A DNA stretch of 64,000 bases from Lunularia cruciata (lineage: Eukaryota > Streptophyta > Marchantiopsida > Lunulariales > Lunulariaceae). Shown in pieces: positions 34,530-46,738 of this stretch; positions within the stretch are counted from its first letter, which is position 1; every line of letters starts with the position of its first letter. The DNA lies in the NCBI GenBank assembly GCA_948567375.1, contig OX419756.1, positions 28,224,333 to 28,288,332 of the forward strand, in the 5' to 3' direction. Position numbers and translations under genes: made by a program. The notes under the pieces were generated by a model, which had not been told where the DNA came from, made no database searches, and worked only from the letters and a program-made list of their open reading frames with translations.

Positions 34530-36768
34530 ACTAACTCTCTTCACTACCTCTTCCATGTTTCTACATTCTGTTTCCAAACTCTCACCTTTGCAGCCAGAGT
34601 TTTGATCATGGTATCGTGCTGCATAACCTTCCGGTACAGTAGTTCTTGCACCCGATAGTCGTGCGGAAACCGTGCTCATAGCCCCAGGGGCTCGGCATTG
34701 AGTTCATCCGCTCGTATTGAGGAATCCTTTCCCTCTTCATGGACAGTTCAAAGATTCACCGAGCTGCACACAACCTTTCAGACAGCTCGGTGGCTTCTGT
34801 AATTTCTGCAGCTGCTCGCTGGAGCTCCTTGGTTACACCCTCAAGGTTCCCTCGACTCAACAACTCCCCTTCGGCCACACTTTGTCCTCTTACATGCCAT
34901 TCAGTCAACTCGTTGCCTGTAAAAGAGCATCCGCAAAGTTTACCTGCTCCGCCTTCCTTTGGCTGGGATTGACCATGACTTCATGGTCGGACTGCAAGGA
35001 CGGCTTAACCATGATGTCCACTCGATCAGTCATTGCGTTCTTCTCCTCGGTTTGGAATTCAACCAATACCTGCATCTGCAGGGCCTTGAATGCTACAAAT
35101 GCAACGCCTGGACAATAGTCATTGCCGATTCGTTGCCTTATTTCGGTATCTTGAGCCAATTCAACCTGGAAACGGGTGAACAAAGACTTAGGTAGAATCG
35201 TTCTCTTAGCATCCACTAGGATCAGGCTGAATCCCATGACCCACTGGCTATCCTGGCAGTGCATTTCATCTGTCCACCAAATGGGGAGAAATACATCTCT
35301 GGGAACAAGAGCCGGGATTAGTAGCTTGTTCTGGTCGACTAGGAAACAATGGCGCATACAGACAAGAATGGTCCGTCTCATTTTGGATTCTGTTGGTGCT
35401 CGGTAATACTGTATCAAGTCCCCGACTGCAAGGGTGTGATCGCTATCAAGTCTCTTCTGGAATTGAATTTGCGTTCCATTCTTCCACATCTCTTCAGGAA
35501 GGAGTAAGTGACCCACCACTTGTTACAGAACCATTCGAGTTTGACAACTACGAGGTGACTCTTGGGTAATCCACCTTCTTCTAAGTCAGCCTCTGGAAAG
35601 TGAATCAGAGCTCCAACCTGGTGGAGGTAATTGATAGCAGCAACCAGTGTCTCCTCAAGCAGCAGATGATACTGCTTCCGGATGGTGTCCCAACTCACCA
35701 CCGGGAACAATCTATGTTCTTCGGCCAAATCTGGAAGTTGATCTGCATATCTTGATAAACCTTTGGCACTTGTTTGGATCTGAGCATTTCTTCTGTCTTC
35801 CAAGAGCAACTTTTGCCTGAAACGCTTTGCTCTTTTTGATGATCGGACATCAAAGCAAGAGATGACTTGTCTTTTAGCTCCTGCCAGAGATCTGAAAGAA
35901 CTTGCAGAGATAAATCGCAACCAGTACCGCGAATCTTCGTATGCTTCATCCTGCATACTACTGCTCTTAGCATTGGCTCTACAAACAATCACAAGAAGTG
36001 TGGCATATGGGTCGTTGTAGGCCAAGTCTGGGAAAATATTTCCATTTAGAAAATGATACTCCTGTTGACCTGCAAGGTCCCACAAAACAAGTGTAAATTC
36101 TTCGTCTGAGATTTGCCTGACTTCTATGGCCCGAGTCTGTTGCTTGCCCGAGATATCTGTCATCAGTTAACGATTTTCCCAAAGTGGTCTTCCCCACTGA
36201 TGGTTCTCCGCACAGGAAACACGTCCGTGCGAGGCAGGTACCTTAGCTCCACTCAATCTCTAGCGATCTGCAATCTGTCCACAAATCCGCTCCCAAAATC
36301 CTCTCCCAAAATCCCCTCCAGTTCTCCTTCCATGGATTTCCCCTAGGCCACTCTACTTCCAATCGAGCTGCCAAACAGAGATTAGTCTGATAGGAACGTA
36401 AAAACTCCTCTGCAGCTTCTTCGGTCAGCCCACAATTAAAAGCCAACACTCTCAGTTTTGGCAGGTGACTGAGGCTTTGCACAAGCTAAAAAATGTTAGA
36501 TTTTGATGGGCAATGCGATTGGAAAGCTAGACCTTCCAGGTAAGCTACGTGGCCAGATGCGAAGACCTTTGCGAGTATGGGATGGAAATAGGGAAGGGTT
36601 AAATCAGTCAAGAGTGGAAAGTGACCATCCATCAACGCTCCCGCACACATAATTATTTCCTTTCCAGTTACAAACTCCAACTCCCCGAAATGTAAGATCT
36701 TCAAAGCCCGTAAATTCCATAAGTGCGAATTTCTCGGTATGAGTCCATGCAATCCATCCATGTTAGAA
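34530..36768 (-). pseudogene. TORNADO1-like pseudogene
   Basis: It matches the intact gene's residues about 315 to 1160 at roughly nine bases in ten over the best parts. It preserves the P-loop (CGEPSVGKTTL near 36200), WDLAGQQEY and the COR-like block. It carries internal stops and frameshifts and at least three deletions relative to the intact gene: about 38 bases near 36150, about 117 near 35860 and about 170 near 34920. The N-terminal LRR half is missing because Copia-C begins exactly where the match stops (36768). The C-terminus is lost near 34530, next to repeat R2. It is a duplicate copy in the same orientation as 13627-17811, so segmental duplication is likelier than retroposition. 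Confidence 0.92.
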
Positions 36769-36900
36769 AACAAAGTTTTGAGAACCTCTCGCAATAGCAC
36801 ATCATAAACCCCATTCAGCAAATAATTAATGTAAGGACGACAGTAAATAAATAATGTAATTCACTTTTCGTTTCCGAAACTATCTCCTCGCTTAAACGAG

Positions 36901-36931
<31 letters not shown>

Positions 36932-37183
36932 TTTTTTTTTTTTTAACTAACTGGCTGCTCGCTGAAACGAGCTCATATATATATATATCATAGTCATTCG
37001 GGCTGAATATTGACCACTCAAAGTATCTAGTCACTTTACTACTTTGCCATAGTAGTAGTGATTGAATATGTTTAGATAAGGGCTTGACCCGCTCCTTACT
37101 ATTTCATCCATCACACTTTTGCTCTTGACGGTCAATGGACTTCAATGATCAGTCAAGTCACTAATAACAAGGCAACCATAACA
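36769..37183 (-). repeat. 3' LTR of Copia-C
   Basis: The low end TGTTAGAAAACA... matches the 5' LTR at 41273 (GAGAACCTCTC, GCAATAG, ATCATAAAC). The high end is near CCATAACA or CTAATAACA, so the boundary is uncertain by about 15 bases. It contains a (TTTTG)n/poly-T insertion at 36901-36944, flanked by CTCGCTTAAACGAG (36887) and CTCGCTGAAACGAG (36958). Confidence 0.65.
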
Positions 37184-40100
37184 ATCTACACCTTTTGCTT
37201 GAATCAATCATATCATCCCCCTATTGAGAAGTTCAAGTTATACATGAACTTGCTCAACTTTCAATGTTGCTCTTGGGATGATATGATATGCTCTTGGGAG
37301 AGGTTTAGTCAACATATAGCTGTGTTTACCTCTGTGCCAATCTTTTGCAAATTGATCTCACTATTTGTCACAACTTCTTTGATACAATAGTATCTCACAT
37401 CAATATGCTTTGTCCTTGAATGATAAACTTGATTTTTGGCCACGTGAATAGTGCTTTGGCTATCAAAAAAAGTCTGGAATTTATGTTAGGGAGTCCTCAT
37501 CCTTAGCTAATCTTTGTAGCCATATTGCCTCTTTAGCAACCTCAGTTGTTACCACATATTATATATATTATATTTCTGTCTCTGAGTAGAAAGAGAAATA
37601 GTAGATTGGAGAGTAGACTTCCAACTTACTGTACCACCAACAACTATAAAATTAAATTCCTATTGTGGACCTTCTTGTATCCAAGTCTCTTGCAAAATCA
37701 GAATCTACACACCCTATATATTCTTCCTTCTTTGTCCTTCTCCACATCAAAGACAATGCCAATATTAGAGTCCCTTTCAAGGAACAAAGTATCCCCTTCA
37801 CAACTTCCCAATGTTGTTTCCCTGGATTTGCCATGTATCTACTCACCATACTCACAACATATGAGGTGGCTGGTCTAGTGAAGACCATAGCGTACATTAA
37901 ACTCCCAATAGCACTAGCATAAAGAACATTTGACATTACTTTTCTCTCCTCCTCATTTGATGTACATTGCTCTAATGATATCTTGGAATGACTTGCCATT
38001 GGAGTGCTCACTTCTTTGGCATTCTCCATCCCAAAACAAGCAAATAATTTTTCCAAATATCTCGTTTGAGATATTCATAACTTTCCCTTGCTCTTGTCCT
38101 GGTGGATTTCAATCCCAAGCACACTCTTTGAAGAACCAAAGTCCTTCATCATATCAAACTCTTTACCAAGTTATGCTTTCAATTCTCAACCTCAACCATA
38201 TCTTCCACAAAAATCAACATATCATCCAGGTATAGTACCCACATGATTAAATCAAATACTCTAGGTCCATGCAGCTTCTTGAGGTACACACAAAAATCTG
38301 ACTTATTTCTGTTATATCCATGCTTCAACATGAAAGCATCAAATTTCATGTACCAAAGTCTTAGACTTTGCTTTAGTCCATATAAAGTTTTTTGCAACTT
38401 GCAAACAGTTTCTCATTCCTTGGTACCACAAAACCTTTAGGTTGATTCATGTAAATCTACTCATGTAAATTCTATGTAAAAAAGCAATTGTAACATCTAG
38501 TTGCTCCAACTCCAAGTTATGCAATGCAACTATTGCCAACAATGCATGAATTGAAGAGATCTTTACCATTGGGGTAAAAAATCTCATTGAAGACAATTCC
38601 TTCTTTTTCTCTATAACACTTTGCTACAAGCCTTTCTTTATATCATTCTCCACCTGATTTTGGAAGTCCTTCCTTAGGCAAGTTTGTAGTCCTCCCATAG
38701 GCAATTTTTTAGTCTTCCCATAGGCAATTTTTCAAGTCTCTAAGTTTGGTTTTTGGCCAAATACTTCATCTCCTCTTCCATTGCACAGTGCTATTTTTGA
38801 CACTCTTGATCTTGCATTGCCTCTTCATATGAAGAAGGCTCACCATTCTCTGTAAGAAGAGCATAAGCTACAAATGAATAATCAAATCTCTTTATAGGCC
38901 TTCTATCCTTATTTGGATACCTATGTTCAAAAATCACCTCTATAAGTTGCTCTTCTATTTTTTCACTTGGTAGATCTACAAGAGGTGAGATGTCTTCATT
39001 TCCAAGATCAATATCTATCTTAACAAAACTTGTTTGAATTTATTTTTTCCTTCTTTTGCTCTAGTAATTTTCTCCATCATACTAGTCTCATCAAAAACTA
39101 AATCTCTACTCAAAACAAGGCAATATCTTTCTGGATCCCATAATCTATATCCCTTTGTATCCTTCTTATATCTCAAAAATATACATTTTCTAGATTTGTG
39201 ATCTACTTTGTCCTTTGCTATTTGTTGAATATGAACATAAACTATGCATCCAAACACTCTAAGTGAGAGTAATCAACATGCCTAACTTCCCATTTTCCAT
39301 AAGTGTTTTACAATAAATAGTAGTAGAGGGAGAAATGTTTACCAAATGACAAGCCGGATTTACAACTTCTGCCCAAAATCTCTTTTCCAATCCAATGTTT
39401 CTTAACATACTTCTTGCTTTCTCCAAGAGTGTATGATTTATCACTCTACCAAACCATTTTGTTGAAGGGTACCCAATATGGTAAAGTGATGAATTATCCC
39501 TTCACTATTAGAATATCAAATCTCCAGACTTATATTCTCCACCATTATCAGATCTCAAACATTCACTTTCCTTCTAGTTATTTTTCCATCATCACCTTCT
39601 ATTGTTTAAAGATAGAAAAAGACCTCTTATTTTTGCTTTTTATGGTGTAGACCCATACTCTCCTAGAGTAATCATCAACCAAAGATACAAAATATAATGA
39701 TATAGATTTTGAAGCTATAGGTGCAGGGCTCCAAACATCAGAATGCACATAGTCTAAATTACCTTTCTGTAATGAAATCCTGTGTAAAAGCTTACCCTCT
39801 GTTGCTTTCCTACTACACAATGTTCATCAAATTTTAACTCACAACTTTTAAGGCAATTCAGAAGTTGTTGCTTGGATAATTCACTAAGACCTCTTTTACT
39901 TAGATGACCCAAATATAGATGCCATGAGTGAGTGAGATATTTGGGATCTTCTTTTCCAAAAATAGTCCTTGCCACTCCTCTGGGAATGGTATCTCCAACA
40001 AGCTCATAAAGAATTTGTATCTTATTGCTACTTTTGATACCTTGAGTGTTCCATTTCTGCTCCCCACCTCCAACCATTTCAGTCCAAAGTGTCTGGTGAT

Positions 40101-41272
40101 ATCAAATTCTTCCTTAAATCAAGAACATGCCTCACAGCAGCAAGAGTCTTTACAACACCATCAAATATCTTTATGCTTATTGTACCAATGCCAATAGCTT
40201 TACAAGCCACATTGTTTCCCATTATTACAGATCCTCCATTGAATGGTTTGTACTCATTAAACCACTCTTTATTTAAACACAAATGGTAAGAGCAACTGGA
40301 ATACAATATCCATGAATCCTCAAATCTATCCTTGTCTTGGGTAACACATAGAATTTCAACCATAAAACCAGATGATTCAACAATACTTGCTTGATCTGAG
40401 AGTTGTCCTTTATTCTTGTTGGACTCAAACCTCTTGTTGTTACAATTGTTCTTGAAATGTCCAACCTTCCCACAAATCCAGCACTTGCCTTTGAAACCTC
40501 CAATTCTAGACTTGGATCTTGATTTACTCTTGGTCTGATCTCTCTTTCTTGTCCTTCCTTTGATAAATAGAGCCTCCGGATTTATATTTTCTTGGTTGGG
40601 TCTTTTTTGTATCTCATTGGACAATAATGTTGAAGTGACCTGCTCAAATTTTATGTCATCCTTCCCATGTAGAAGAAGTGTGACCGGATGCTCAGACGAT
40701 GAAGAAAGCGAAGTCAATAAAAGGAATGCATTATACTCCTCTTCTAATTTAACCTCTATGCTCATCAACTCACAAATGATTTTGTTGAAAGCATTGAAGT
40801 GCTCCTTAATACTTTGGACTTCCTTCATCCACAACATATACAACTTCTGTTTAAGGTACAGACTATTTGTCAATGACTTGGTCATATAAAGATTCTCCAA
40901 TTTGGCCCATAGTTTTGGTGCAGATTCCTCATTCATAACATTGTATTACTAGCACTTCATCAGCAAGGTTCAACCTCATGTTGTTAATAGGTTTGAGATT
41001 TGCATCTTCATCTTCCCTGTCCTCATCACTTTTGTCCTCATGTCTTTTTTCTTAGTGCTCTATGCAGCCCTTGTTGGACAAGAAGGTCCTTCACCTTCAG
41101 TCGCCAAAGTCCAAAATTGTTTTTTACATCAAACTTCTCCATTGCAAATTTAGCATTTGATATGAATATCACTGCTGCCATTGCATTACTGTGGACTTGC
41201 TTCTGAACCCACTGCAATGCATCCTCATATCACTGAACCCTCTTCTGGACCAACTATGTTCTAATGTCAATT
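37184..41272 (-). pseudogene. Copia-C gag-pol body
   Basis: Domains appear in Copia order on the minus strand from high to low coordinates. Gag (about 41180-40470) has FDVKNNFGLWRLKVKDLLV, then KLWAKLENLYM and the zinc knuckle CWICGKVGHFKNNC. The protease signature reads SWILYSSCSYH, so the catalytic Asp is Tyr and the Gly is Ser. The pre-integrase HLYLGHLSKRGL and integrase (40077-39260) follow, then reverse transcriptase with the catalytic YLDDM (38397-38179). RNase H ends with SRTKHIDVRYY (about 37400). Stops and frameshifts separate most of these. It inserted into the TORNADO1-like pseudogene. Confidence 0.88.
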
Positions 41273-41345
41273 GTTAGAAAACACAGTCGTGAGAACCTCT
41301 CTGCAATAGTATATCATAAACTTAATTAAGCAGATAATCAAAGAA
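41273..41345 (-). repeat. Truncated 5' LTR of Copia-C
   Basis: Only about 70 bases match the 3' LTR, starting TGTTAGAAAACAC; the homology ends near 41345. The rest of the LTR is missing, so the element was deleted at this end. Confidence 0.6.
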
Positions 41346-43133
41346 TCTTTTGCCCCATCTTCCGGACCAACTATGAAGATCAACCTTATGGAAGACATTC
41401 TTGCCCAGAGTGTGAAGCTTCTTGAGATATTTCCAGTCGAGAGATATTACCTGATGAATATTAGGCTGTGAGTGCGCTGTCTGTTTGAGTATACTACCAA
41501 TTTCAATTTCACTTCTACTTCATGCTTCAAATTCAGGCGCGACATGTTCACCAAATACTTTCGATATCTGCGTCACTCCACCTTAAACTTTAAGTTTCCC
41601 GTGGATGTCTTGAGGATACAGGAACGTGTTCTAAATTGTGATCTTATATGGTTTGCAGTGGAGAGTTCTCACAATTAAATTTACTTTTCAGTGATCTTCT
41701 ATAAAAAAATTTCAATGTGAAACATCCTTTTGTAGAGTCTTGCTCCAGAGAATAGACATTCAATTTCTCCTCTAATGATAATAAATAAATAAAAACAATA
41801 TAAAATTCAAAGAGAAATGATGAAGTTATCTCTCTGAACTCTCTGTCATCTATTATATTTGTTTGTTTAGGAACGTTTCTAGTACTGAGAAGTAGTTAAT
41901 TTGAAATTATACAAGGACGGACGCCAATTAATCGACAGTCTCTAACTTGCTCTTGTAACCAACCAATCAAATAAAGTTCAATATTATGCGGAATTATTAT
42001 AACATGCTCAACACCAACATCGTGTAGATTTAGAGATGGAGGCTACCAAATGAAAGAGACCTAAACCGTTAAAAAGTGAATAAGATAAATAACATGGAGA
42101 CTATAATGCTCACTTTGGCACAGCTTTTAACTTCCTTGAGAAACTCTCACAATTATGTAAGTCGCTTCTCCGTACTCACGCCTGATCAAGATTCGGCCTC
42201 CCGCCGTGCTTTAATCTCGGATTACTGACGTGTGATGGCATCCTCATCCGTCCGTGGATTACAGTCCAAAGGACGACTTGGATAAGCAAGAGTCCAACAC
42301 TTAATAAATGTAATAAAGTTTCTTGGAAACACAACATGAAGATTATACAGTTGAAAATGATATGTAAATTTTATAAAGTTAATGAATTTTGGTATGCTAG
42401 TCAGCTAAACTTAAACAAATCTTATTATTTTAATAAAGTAGTGGTCTATTTATTGATCAAACTCAAACCCTAATTGATTACAAAGTTCTATTCTAGAGTA
42501 TATTACAAAGCATATAGAGTAATTGAGAAGTATAATAACTTCTTACAAGTGCGGAACTGGAATGGAAGCAACACACTTGTCGAGAGTGGACTATATTCTT
42601 TTCTAGTCGATTGAGTTCACCGGATTAAGAACATTCACAATGTATAGCGAGGTGATCCGGGATTCAGTATTGGCAACTTTGTTGCTCACAGGGATTAAGA
42701 GGTCACGAAATATTTTTCCTTTCGTTTACTATTCACTCTTGACCCAAGTTTATCTAGTAATCCTTTGTTCATCTCTGAAATTAATGTACACATAATTTCT
42801 TGAATTGAGTTGAATTTACAATAAATCGTATGACTGAGAATGGAAAACAATGAAGCGAATCTATTTGATATGCTAAAATCTAGTTTAACCTCTTCTGTCA
42901 ATACCTTGGACAAACTATGAATGCTTTGTATGAGAACGTTGGAATTTCTAAGCGAAGGAACCAATACAACCTAAATCAGATGTTCTTTCTCGAAAAAATG
43001 TAAACCATGAATAGCTCCATCTTGTCCGAAAAGTTCCCAATAAAGTCACGAAAAATTGATGGGACTCTAGTGGTGGATGTAGAAATCAGCTGTCGGTATT
43101 GCTCAATATATTATAGTACAAACGCATCGTAAT
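41346..43133. other. Gene-free region upstream of the Copia-C end and downstream of the LRR gene
   Basis: No known domain was seen. The sequence is of more mixed composition than the flanking elements. A 68-codon plus frame at 41472-41678 has no recognisable family. The N-terminal LRR half of the pseudogene is not found here. Confidence 0.5.
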
Positions 43134-43285
43134 CTAAGGCATTGCAAGTTTACGAAAGAACAACGAGGTGCCGAAGATGGCCAGGGCTGGTCCCATCGAG
43201 ACCGATCTGACTAACCAAACAACCTCGATATCGTCCTTTTCGACGTGGAGAGGAAAGCGAGTGTACTTAGGGAACTGCCCCAGGA
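43134..43285 (-). pseudogene. Out-of-frame transmembrane tail of the LRR gene
   Basis: Reading the minus strand in the frame two bases on from the LRR gene's gives an open frame to a TAG at 43134-43136, containing KDDIEVVWLVRSVS, then MGPALAIFGTSLFF, then RKL. Acidic, then hydrophobic, then basic residues is the usual end of plant LRR receptor-like proteins. I infer a frameshift near the LRR gene's last codons separated it from the upstream gene; a genuine alternative is that the frame is chance. Confidence 0.55.
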
Positions 43286-44749
43286 TCACAGAATGAGACG
43301 GGGATTGCCTGATAAGTCCACACCAGGTCTTTTGAGGATGGCTGGAACTGTGCCTTCTAAATCATTGTCAGACAAGTCCACGCTATTACGCAGCATTGGT
43401 AAATCGTTGAATGTCCCGGGGATCTTCCCCACGAGTTGGTTATTAGAGAGGTCCAGGCCTGCGAGGTTCTTCAGAACGCTAATGGTGGAAGGGATGCGGG
43501 TGAAGGCCATGCGCCCATTCTGACTCGACATGTAGAGGAAAGCAATGTTTCTGGGTAGTTCGCGAGCATTGAGAGGGCCGTCCAGGAAGTTCGAAGACAC
43601 GTTCAAGGAAAAATGTATGCTCATGTCTCGAGAACCCTCAGCTCTCGGAAGTGGACCCCAAAACCGGTTTGTATCTAGTCGAAGATTATTCAGGCTCGGA
43701 AGATTATATACTCCTTTTGGAATTGCACCATAGAAACCATTGTTGTGTAAATGTAACAGCTGGAGGAGTTTCAAGTTGCCAAGCTGTGGAGGGACCTCTC
43801 CAAACATCTTATTGCTGTGTAGATCAAGGAACTCCAGGTTTCTGAGATATCCAAATTCCTTGGGAATTTTCCCGGTCAAACGATTGGCTGCGAGATTAAG
43901 CCTCTGGAGTTTAGTCAAATGTCCCAATGATCTCGGAACCCAACCACCGAAATTGTTGCCGGCGAGATTGAGAACTTTAAGATTTGTGAGACTCCCTATT
44001 GTGTCTGGAAGTAAGCCAGTCATGGCGGGCAGAAATCTAAATTCAAAAGATTTCCCATCTTCATTGTTGAAGTCGATTGTTTCGATGCTGCGCCATCCAT
44101 CGATGCAACTTGGTAAACCCCCCGACAGCCTGGGATGGTTACGCAGGACAAAAAATTTCAACTTGCTTAGTTTACAAAGCTCCCTGGGAATCCCCTTGGT
44201 GCCATTTAAACCATCTCCAAAGAGTCCTGGAGCAACTGTATCAATATGGAGAACTTCCAGATTACTGAGCTTGCCAAATTCCGATGGGAGTTCCCCAACA
44301 AAGGTAGTGTGCTCAATTAACAAACGCTTGAGCTTCGTAATGCTTCCCCATGCTCTGGGCAAAGTCGTGTCCACGCCCACAAACTGGAATTCTAAGTCCT
44401 GCAACTCCTTCAACTTGGGGAGTGACTTTCCGAAATCACGTACACCCGAGCGAAGCTGAAAGAGTCTAGGACCAGGTTTGAAGAAAGCACCCATGAGGAG
44501 TCCTTTCACTCTCCCAAGACTATCACAGGTCACACCATCCCATTCGCAGCAGTCTGTTCCTGCAATCCAAGAATCAATTGGACATAGGATAGTAGGATTG
44601 TCAACATCTTCGCAATGGAAGTCCCGTTTGAACTCCAGCAGAGTAGCTTCATCAGGTGCAATGCATCGCTGTCCTTGAATACTACAGATCAAGGAAAGAC
44701 CCAACACAAGAATGATGGTTCTCTTCATGGTTCTCGATCCGGAAACCAT
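43286..44749 (-). CDS. Secreted leucine-rich repeat protein (receptor-like protein type)
   Basis: The protein has 487 residues. A signal peptide lies at about 8-26 (TIILVLGLSLICSIQG). The N-cap LRR domain (DEATLLEF, DCCEWDGVTC near 67-75) is typical of plant extracellular LRR proteins. Some twelve LRRs of the LxxLxxLxLxxNxLxGxIP type follow; the best are at 253-345 (LTNLKVLNLAGNNF, LQRLNLAANRLTGKIP, LEFLDLHSNKMFGEVP) and 428-445. It ends VDLSGNPRLIL with no anchor. About 90 bases past the stop, in the other frame, DDIEVVWLVRSVSMGPALAIF looks like an acidic juxtamembrane and transmembrane segment. Without it, the protein would be a secreted polygalacturonase-inhibitor or DRT100-like LRR protein; with it, a receptor-like protein. 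The first Met is used; Met8 is an alternative start. No intron is needed. Confidence 0.82.
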   Translation of the reverse strand: MVSGSRTMKRTIILVLGLSLICSIQGQRCIAPDEATLLEFKRDFHCEDVDNPTILCPIDSWIAGTDCCEWDGVTCDSLGRVKGLLMGAFFKPGPRLFQLRSGVRDFGKSLPKLKELQDLEFQFVGVDTTLPRAWGSITKLKRLLIEHTTFVGELPSEFGKLSNLEVLHIDTVAPGLFGDGLNGTKGIPRELCKLSKLKFFVLRNHPRLSGGLPSCIDGWRSIETIDFNNEDGKSFEFRFLPAMTGLLPDTIGSLTNLKVLNLAGNNFGGWVPRSLGHLTKLQRLNLAANRLTGKIPKEFGYLRNLEFLDLHSNKMFGEVPPQLGNLKLLQLLHLHNNGFYGAIPKGVYNLPSLNNLRLDTNRFWGPLPRAEGSRDMSIHFSLNVSSNFLDGPLNARELPRNIAFLYMSSQNGRMAFTRIPSTISVLKNLAGLDLSNNQLVGKIPGTFNDLPMLRNSVDLSDNDLEGTVPAILKRPGVDLSGNPRLIL

Positions 44750-46023
44750 TCTCTAGTCTTCAATTTCTCTCAATGTGCTCTGCAATACGCATACAATGTG
44801 TATCAGCTTCCCTTGGCAGTTACCTTCGTGACAGATAACACTGAAACTTGAATGCACCACAGTTGACGTTGTTGAAAGGAAAATTGCAATCTTAAACTAC
44901 AAATTTCATAGTCTACAATGTCCCAAGCCGACTGCAACTAGCAAAATGACGTCCAATCGAGTGTACAGATGGTATATACAGAAGATTGTGGATATAACCT
45001 GTCATTAAGTGTTGCAAATCCAGAGCGGTATGACAGGTAATGGCTTTGTTCTCAATTGCCATCAGCTAAAATGAATGCAAGCAACCAACTCGTAGCACAT
45101 TCAAAAGCCTCCATGCAAATCAAAGATGACGAGGCATTCATTTTACGAGTATTATTCAAAGTGATGAGCATCAAATTTCCCACAATGTATACGAGGGAGA
45201 TGCATCGAGGTGCGAGAAGAACTGAGAGCAGTAAGCATTCTTCCTGGACAGGGCAAGCTATACGTTCTTCATCGACCGAACGTTATCAAAGTCTGCTGGA
45301 CCCCACGACAAATCAACAAGTAGATCGAAAGTAGACATTTTAGAACCCACCTGAACTTGCTACATACACATGAAGCAGACCGAAATCATCCTGAATCAAA
45401 CCAACTCAATCTCAGGAAGACTGAGGAATGAAAGAGATTACGAACGTCTGTAAGTTATAACCACCTCAAAGTGTCCTCTACGGTTTGAAGCGTCAGGTAA
45501 AGGCGAAAGCCATCTCAAGGGACTTATCTTCGGCTCAGGACACGATCTAGCCCATCGTGGAGTTAAAATACTAGACCCTAGTTAATCACGTTCTCTATCT
45601 CCCTTCAAATCACCGGTTAGAATGACTTGTGTGTAATTTTAATTTTATTTATTGATATATATTTTATAAATATAATAAATAAAAATTGTATTAAAAGTTT
45701 TTAAAATAAATTTTTACTTTAATTAATATATTTATACATTAAAAATATTATAATAAATATAAAAATTTTGAAAATCTTATCTAGTTAAAAAGATAAAATC
45801 GAGAGTTGACTTGTCCGCGATTTATGGCTACAATTTAAAACAATGACTTCGCGGCTACACGTTTCAAAGCGAGGGTCATTGTACGTATATCTAGTCGATT
45901 GATACCATACCACATGGTGTCTTATAGTGAATACGTGCAAGGCCGTCTCTAAACTCAGGCTCTGCATATCAACCCGTTCGTTGTGCCTGGAGACTTGGAG
46001 CAGCGGCATGCCTGCTAGATGAT
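44750..46023. other. Intergenic region upstream of the LRR gene
   Basis: It contains the promoter and leader of the minus-strand LRR gene. Nothing else was recognised in the stretch from 44900 to 45600, which is less AT-rich than its surroundings. From about 45640 to 45790 the sequence is almost pure A/T. A frame at 45785-46045 has no known domain. Confidence 0.5.
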
Positions 46024-46269
46024 CTACTTCAAACTGTAAAAACATCTAACAGTGCTTCTTTCACTATCTTGATCTCCTAAATGATCAGCGTCCACATAGC
46101 CTTGTATTTGTAAGAATTTCACTTCAAGACAAAGATTACAGGTAGATGTACCAACTACATATCCGAGTATCCATTTGATAGCATTCCAATGCAGATCCTC
46201 TTTGTTATATAATATAGACAATATCTTCTTTGTTATATAATATAGACAAGGTGTTTTTCTAGACATCAA
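46024..46269 (-). pseudogene. Copia RNase H fragment (Copia-D)
   Basis: An 81-residue frame that carries NKEDLHWNAIKWILGYVVGT, then GYVDADHLGDQDSERSTV, the Copia RNase H signature GYxDADxAGDxDxRKST. The rest of the element is missing. A 27-base piece (TTTGTTATATAATATAGACAA) is duplicated in tandem at 46199-46252. Confidence 0.8.
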
Positions 46270-46454
46270 AATAGTGAAGGATGAAATCTTATATTTCTCT
46301 TGAAAAATTTCTAACTTTTACATTATCCTCAGTGAAGTATGCCAAAAGAGTTCCACGCACGTTCCTTTCATGGGCAAACGTGGGTGGGGTCGTGCTCTTG
46401 CATCTCTTGTATCTCTACGTCGACGACGTTAGAACTCTAAATCACAGATAGTAT

Positions 46455-46738
46455 ATGATTCATCGGTCAAAGCCATGCTACGAGCTTTTGCCATGCATAT
46501 TCTAGAGTCCTCGAGAAACTACTGTAGGATGTGGGGCATAAAAATTGATAGAGATTCAAACTAGGAATTTGTCGATCGCTTCGATATTTTACGGCTATCA
46601 ATGACATGCACACACGTCGAACACTAGTTTTGCATTTGTGATAGTTAAATTTTGAAGTTGTTGCCGATTTGGAGGGAACCATCTTTTGCTTGTTTCACAA
46701 ACTTGCCAGACTCCCAGAAGCCGCAATAGTCTGCAACC
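46455..46738 (-). repeat. Inverted repeat R3, left arm
   Basis: The reverse complement aligns with 47225-47522: CTGGCAAGTTT, CAAGCAAAAGATGGTT, CTATCACAAATGCAAAACTAGTGTT and CATATGCATGGCAAA are shared. The arms are about 290 bases and the loop about 490. No protein could be assigned to it. Confidence 0.8.

Noticed and set aside
36769..41345. Copia-C as a functional element
   Set aside because: The protease Asp is Tyr, the 5' LTR is truncated, and stops interrupt the frames.
43740..44459. 239-codon plus-strand frame opposite the LRR gene
   Set aside because: Antisense shadow; the minus frame has a signal peptide and canonical LRRs.
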